Assembly: GCF_000165425.1 (NCBI RefSeq)
Contig: NW_001799100.1
Location: 434,001 to 498,000, forward strand
DNA: 64,000 bases
DNA from: Paramecium tetraurelia
Lineage: Eukaryota; Ciliophora; Oligohymenophorea; Peniculida; Parameciidae
Direction of reading: 5' to 3'
The translations under genes were made by a program, and so were the position numbers. Below are positions 61,996-64,000 of the stretch, one piece after another (within the stretch, counting starts at the first letter, position 1; the number at the start of each line of letters is the position of its first letter). The notes below the pieces were generated by a model that was given only the letters and a program-made list of their open reading frames with translations, was not told where the DNA came from and did not search any database.

Positions 61996-64000
61996 TCAAA
62001 ATCTTATTGGAGTTATTGGTTTGATGATTGAAAAGGCAGGGAACTATCCCTTGGTTATAATTACCTTTTTTATAGGGCTATTTCGAGGATCAGGAAGGAA
62101 GTTAGGTAATTCACTTTTAGATTTTGCATGACTTATTGCATTTTGAACCTTACTTTCCGTAAATTTAATAGGCTATGACTGCAATATTTAATTTTATAAG
62201 GAAGCAAGAATTTATTGTTAGGCTTCTAATTATATTTTAATATCATCTATATCTTATTAAGTATTTTTCCCTTCTTGTGAATTAGAAACCTAAACATTTT
62301 GACTCTTTTAAGGCATCTAAAACTAAATCTACTTATTCTACTAATTATTTTGAATACACGACGAATGCTATGAAAGAGAGGCTATTTATTTTAAACTATT
62401 TATTGATTATTATTTTTCGGATTCCTTTGTTATATTCTTTTTTTTATTATAGTCATGTTGTTATTATTTTATAACTTGATTTTAAAATTCCACGTTTTAT
62501 ATATCTTATAATTGGATTAAAGATATCGATTTTTTGTGAATACTTTAACTTTAATTGATTGAATTTTCTTAGATTAAAATCTCTTAATTTTATTTCTTTA
62601 TCTGATCCTAATTAAGATTTTAGTGCATCCCTTATTTATTGAAATCCATGTAATCATTTTCAAAATTTTTAGAAAGTTACTCCTAAGATTAGTGAAAGGA
62701 ATGATTTTATAAAGATTAGTTATTTTAAATTTTTTAAATTTCTTATTGGTTCTTTACTGTAGAGTATTTAGAACTTTTAGTTCTCCTAGCTAATCTAGAT
62801 TATTTAATTTGAGAATTATCAAATAATAGGTCATCCAAATCTCTTTAGGAAACAATTTCCTTTTTACTTTAAGGCAATTCGACTTTTTATTATATATTAT
62901 CTTCATTCTAAATTTTAATAGTGTTAGGAGTTTTATCATGATAATTCACATTTTCAAAACTCTAAATATCATTTGAAAATAAGGATTGTTAATTATTTGT
63001 TATTTTAGACTATTCAAAATGAGGAGAGTCCTTAATAGAATCCCCTTATTTCCTCTTTAGTTCGAATCTCATTATGTCCTTAACTGATTTAATGAAGTCT
63101 TGATTAAAACTTTCAGAATATTGAGGATTACTATCAAATGAATCTATTGATCCATTAGTTATAGTAATAAATTTTGATTTAATATCAAAGTTTTAATATT
63201 CATTATCTAGTAATTATTATTCTTTCTTAAGATTCTCCAATTATTATTTTTATTGATCAATTATCTATTCCAAATATAGCTATTGTTTTTATATTAAAGT
63301 TATTTAATTTTAATCTTCATGTTTTTCGTAAACAATAGGTTTTAAATCTTTTTCAATATTACTTTATTGGCTTTATTTAATTTCGGTACTCTTAATCGGA
63401 TCAAAATTATTTGCAAAATCTTATTGGCTAAAGCTTAACTTTTTTGTTTAATCTATATCTTATTTTCTTCTTGAAGAACTCTCCGTCTCTATACTTTATT
63501 TTTATTAGACTTATGGAATTGTTATTTAATTTTAGACTATCTTAGGGTCTTTACGAGTTTTAGAAGATTGATTTTATGGGTAATTTTATTTATTCTTTTA
63601 GGACTTTTAGCGTTAAATGGAACCCTATTCTTTAATTTATTTTTCTCTAAAAGTAAACTTGTCGTTTTCCAAATTATCATCTTTAATAGAAATTAAATTA
63701 TCTAAATATTGGTTTTTTGATAAATTTTGGCATTTTTGCTTTTTTAATCCGATTTTTGCTTCAGCAGATTATTATTAATTGCTGTTATTTCTCTCTGTCT
63801 TAGAAACTAATTAATTTTGAGGTATTCTTGGAGAATCTTGAGTTTTCTGTTTCTTAAAAACTAGCAAAGGTTCCTTAATGTTTACATTTTATTTAATTTT
63901 ATTGTTATTATCTTATAATTATGATTTTAATTATAGTTATGTTTTAAGTCTATTATTTCTTTCACTCTTTAAATTTGTTGATACTTTGATCTATGATTCA
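61996..64000 (-). CDS. Gln/Lys-rich coiled-coil protein (5' part beyond window)
   Basis: The minus strand is open from the window edge, with the C-terminus at TGA complementary to 61996-61998. Clear coding stretches include LKTQLQLKSQLQDNNNK, RIPQNQLVSKTERNNSN and, near the end, QDIDDIKIQLEAQQQILAS, a coiled coil, then a Pro-containing tail (LPNFLPDPRNSPIKK). The protein is dominated by Gln, Lys, Ser and Asn. No catalytic domain is visible. It ends 34 bp upstream of the kinesin-like gene on the same strand. A fusion of the two would need an intron for which I see no good splice sites. Confidence 0.65.

Noticed and set aside
1-64000. tRNA or rRNA genes, CRISPR arrays, bacterial-type operons and promoters, telomere repeats
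   Set aside because: I scanned by eye and found no convincing example; the eukaryotic gene structure makes the bacterial features inapplicable.

Overview
The window looks like a ciliate macronuclear chromosome, most probably Paramecium or a close relative. Three things in the sequence point there. It is very AT-rich. Conserved proteins read through only if TAA and TAG are glutamine and TGA is the sole stop. The genes carry many tiny GT..AG introns, mostly 19-32 nt. In most genes where I placed every intron, removing them gives a length that is an exact multiple of three; the CK2 alpha gene and the 31520-32998 membrane-protein gene do not fully close. Most standard-code ORFs over about 60 codons are fragments or antisense shadows of the real genes.

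I find 38 likely genes, plus one doubtful small one, tightly packed on both strands. 1-11.2 kb: a partial gene end, a PX-domain protein, a large unknown protein, a coiled-coil DENN-domain protein (-), an unknown basic protein, IFT74 (-) and an unknown protein (-). 11.2-19.7 kb: four protein kinases (ULK/ATG1-like, CK2 alpha, CK1, CAMK-like) and a secreted cysteine-rich protein. 20.2-29.8 kb: an HP1-like chromodomain protein, a Pro-rich protein with a 30-bp tandem duplication, coiled-coil proteins, the splicing factor Crooked-neck (-), RFC1 and a CXC (tesmin/LIN54-like) protein (-). 30-36.2 kb (-): a nucleoside transporter, an unknown multi-pass membrane protein and a 1042-aa coiled-coil protein. 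36.8-47 kb: a Kazal-repeat secreted protein, an unknown 288-aa protein, a 7.2-kb golgin with a GRIP-like end, and gamma-glutamyl hydrolase. 47-56.7 kb: a small unknown gene, a gene-poor 1.2 kb, a fifth kinase, two unknown proteins, NADP isocitrate dehydrogenase, a coiled-coil protein and a small protein. 57-64 kb: a CRAL-TRIO protein, NAD synthetase, a divergent kinesin-like protein without a recognisable P-loop, and a Gln-rich coiled-coil gene running off the end.

Most genes are ordinary eukaryotic housekeeping, signalling and ciliary functions with no operon-like logic. The most unusual points are the kinesin-like pseudo-motor at 60.9-62.0 kb beside a coiled-coil gene, the nearly intron-free giant golgin, candidate 16-19 nt introns, divergent gene pairs with start codons only 33-38 bp apart, and an HP1 homologue with an altered methyl-lysine cage. 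I saw no rRNA, tRNA, CRISPR array or clear mobile element. Coordinates span start codon to stop codon and include introns.
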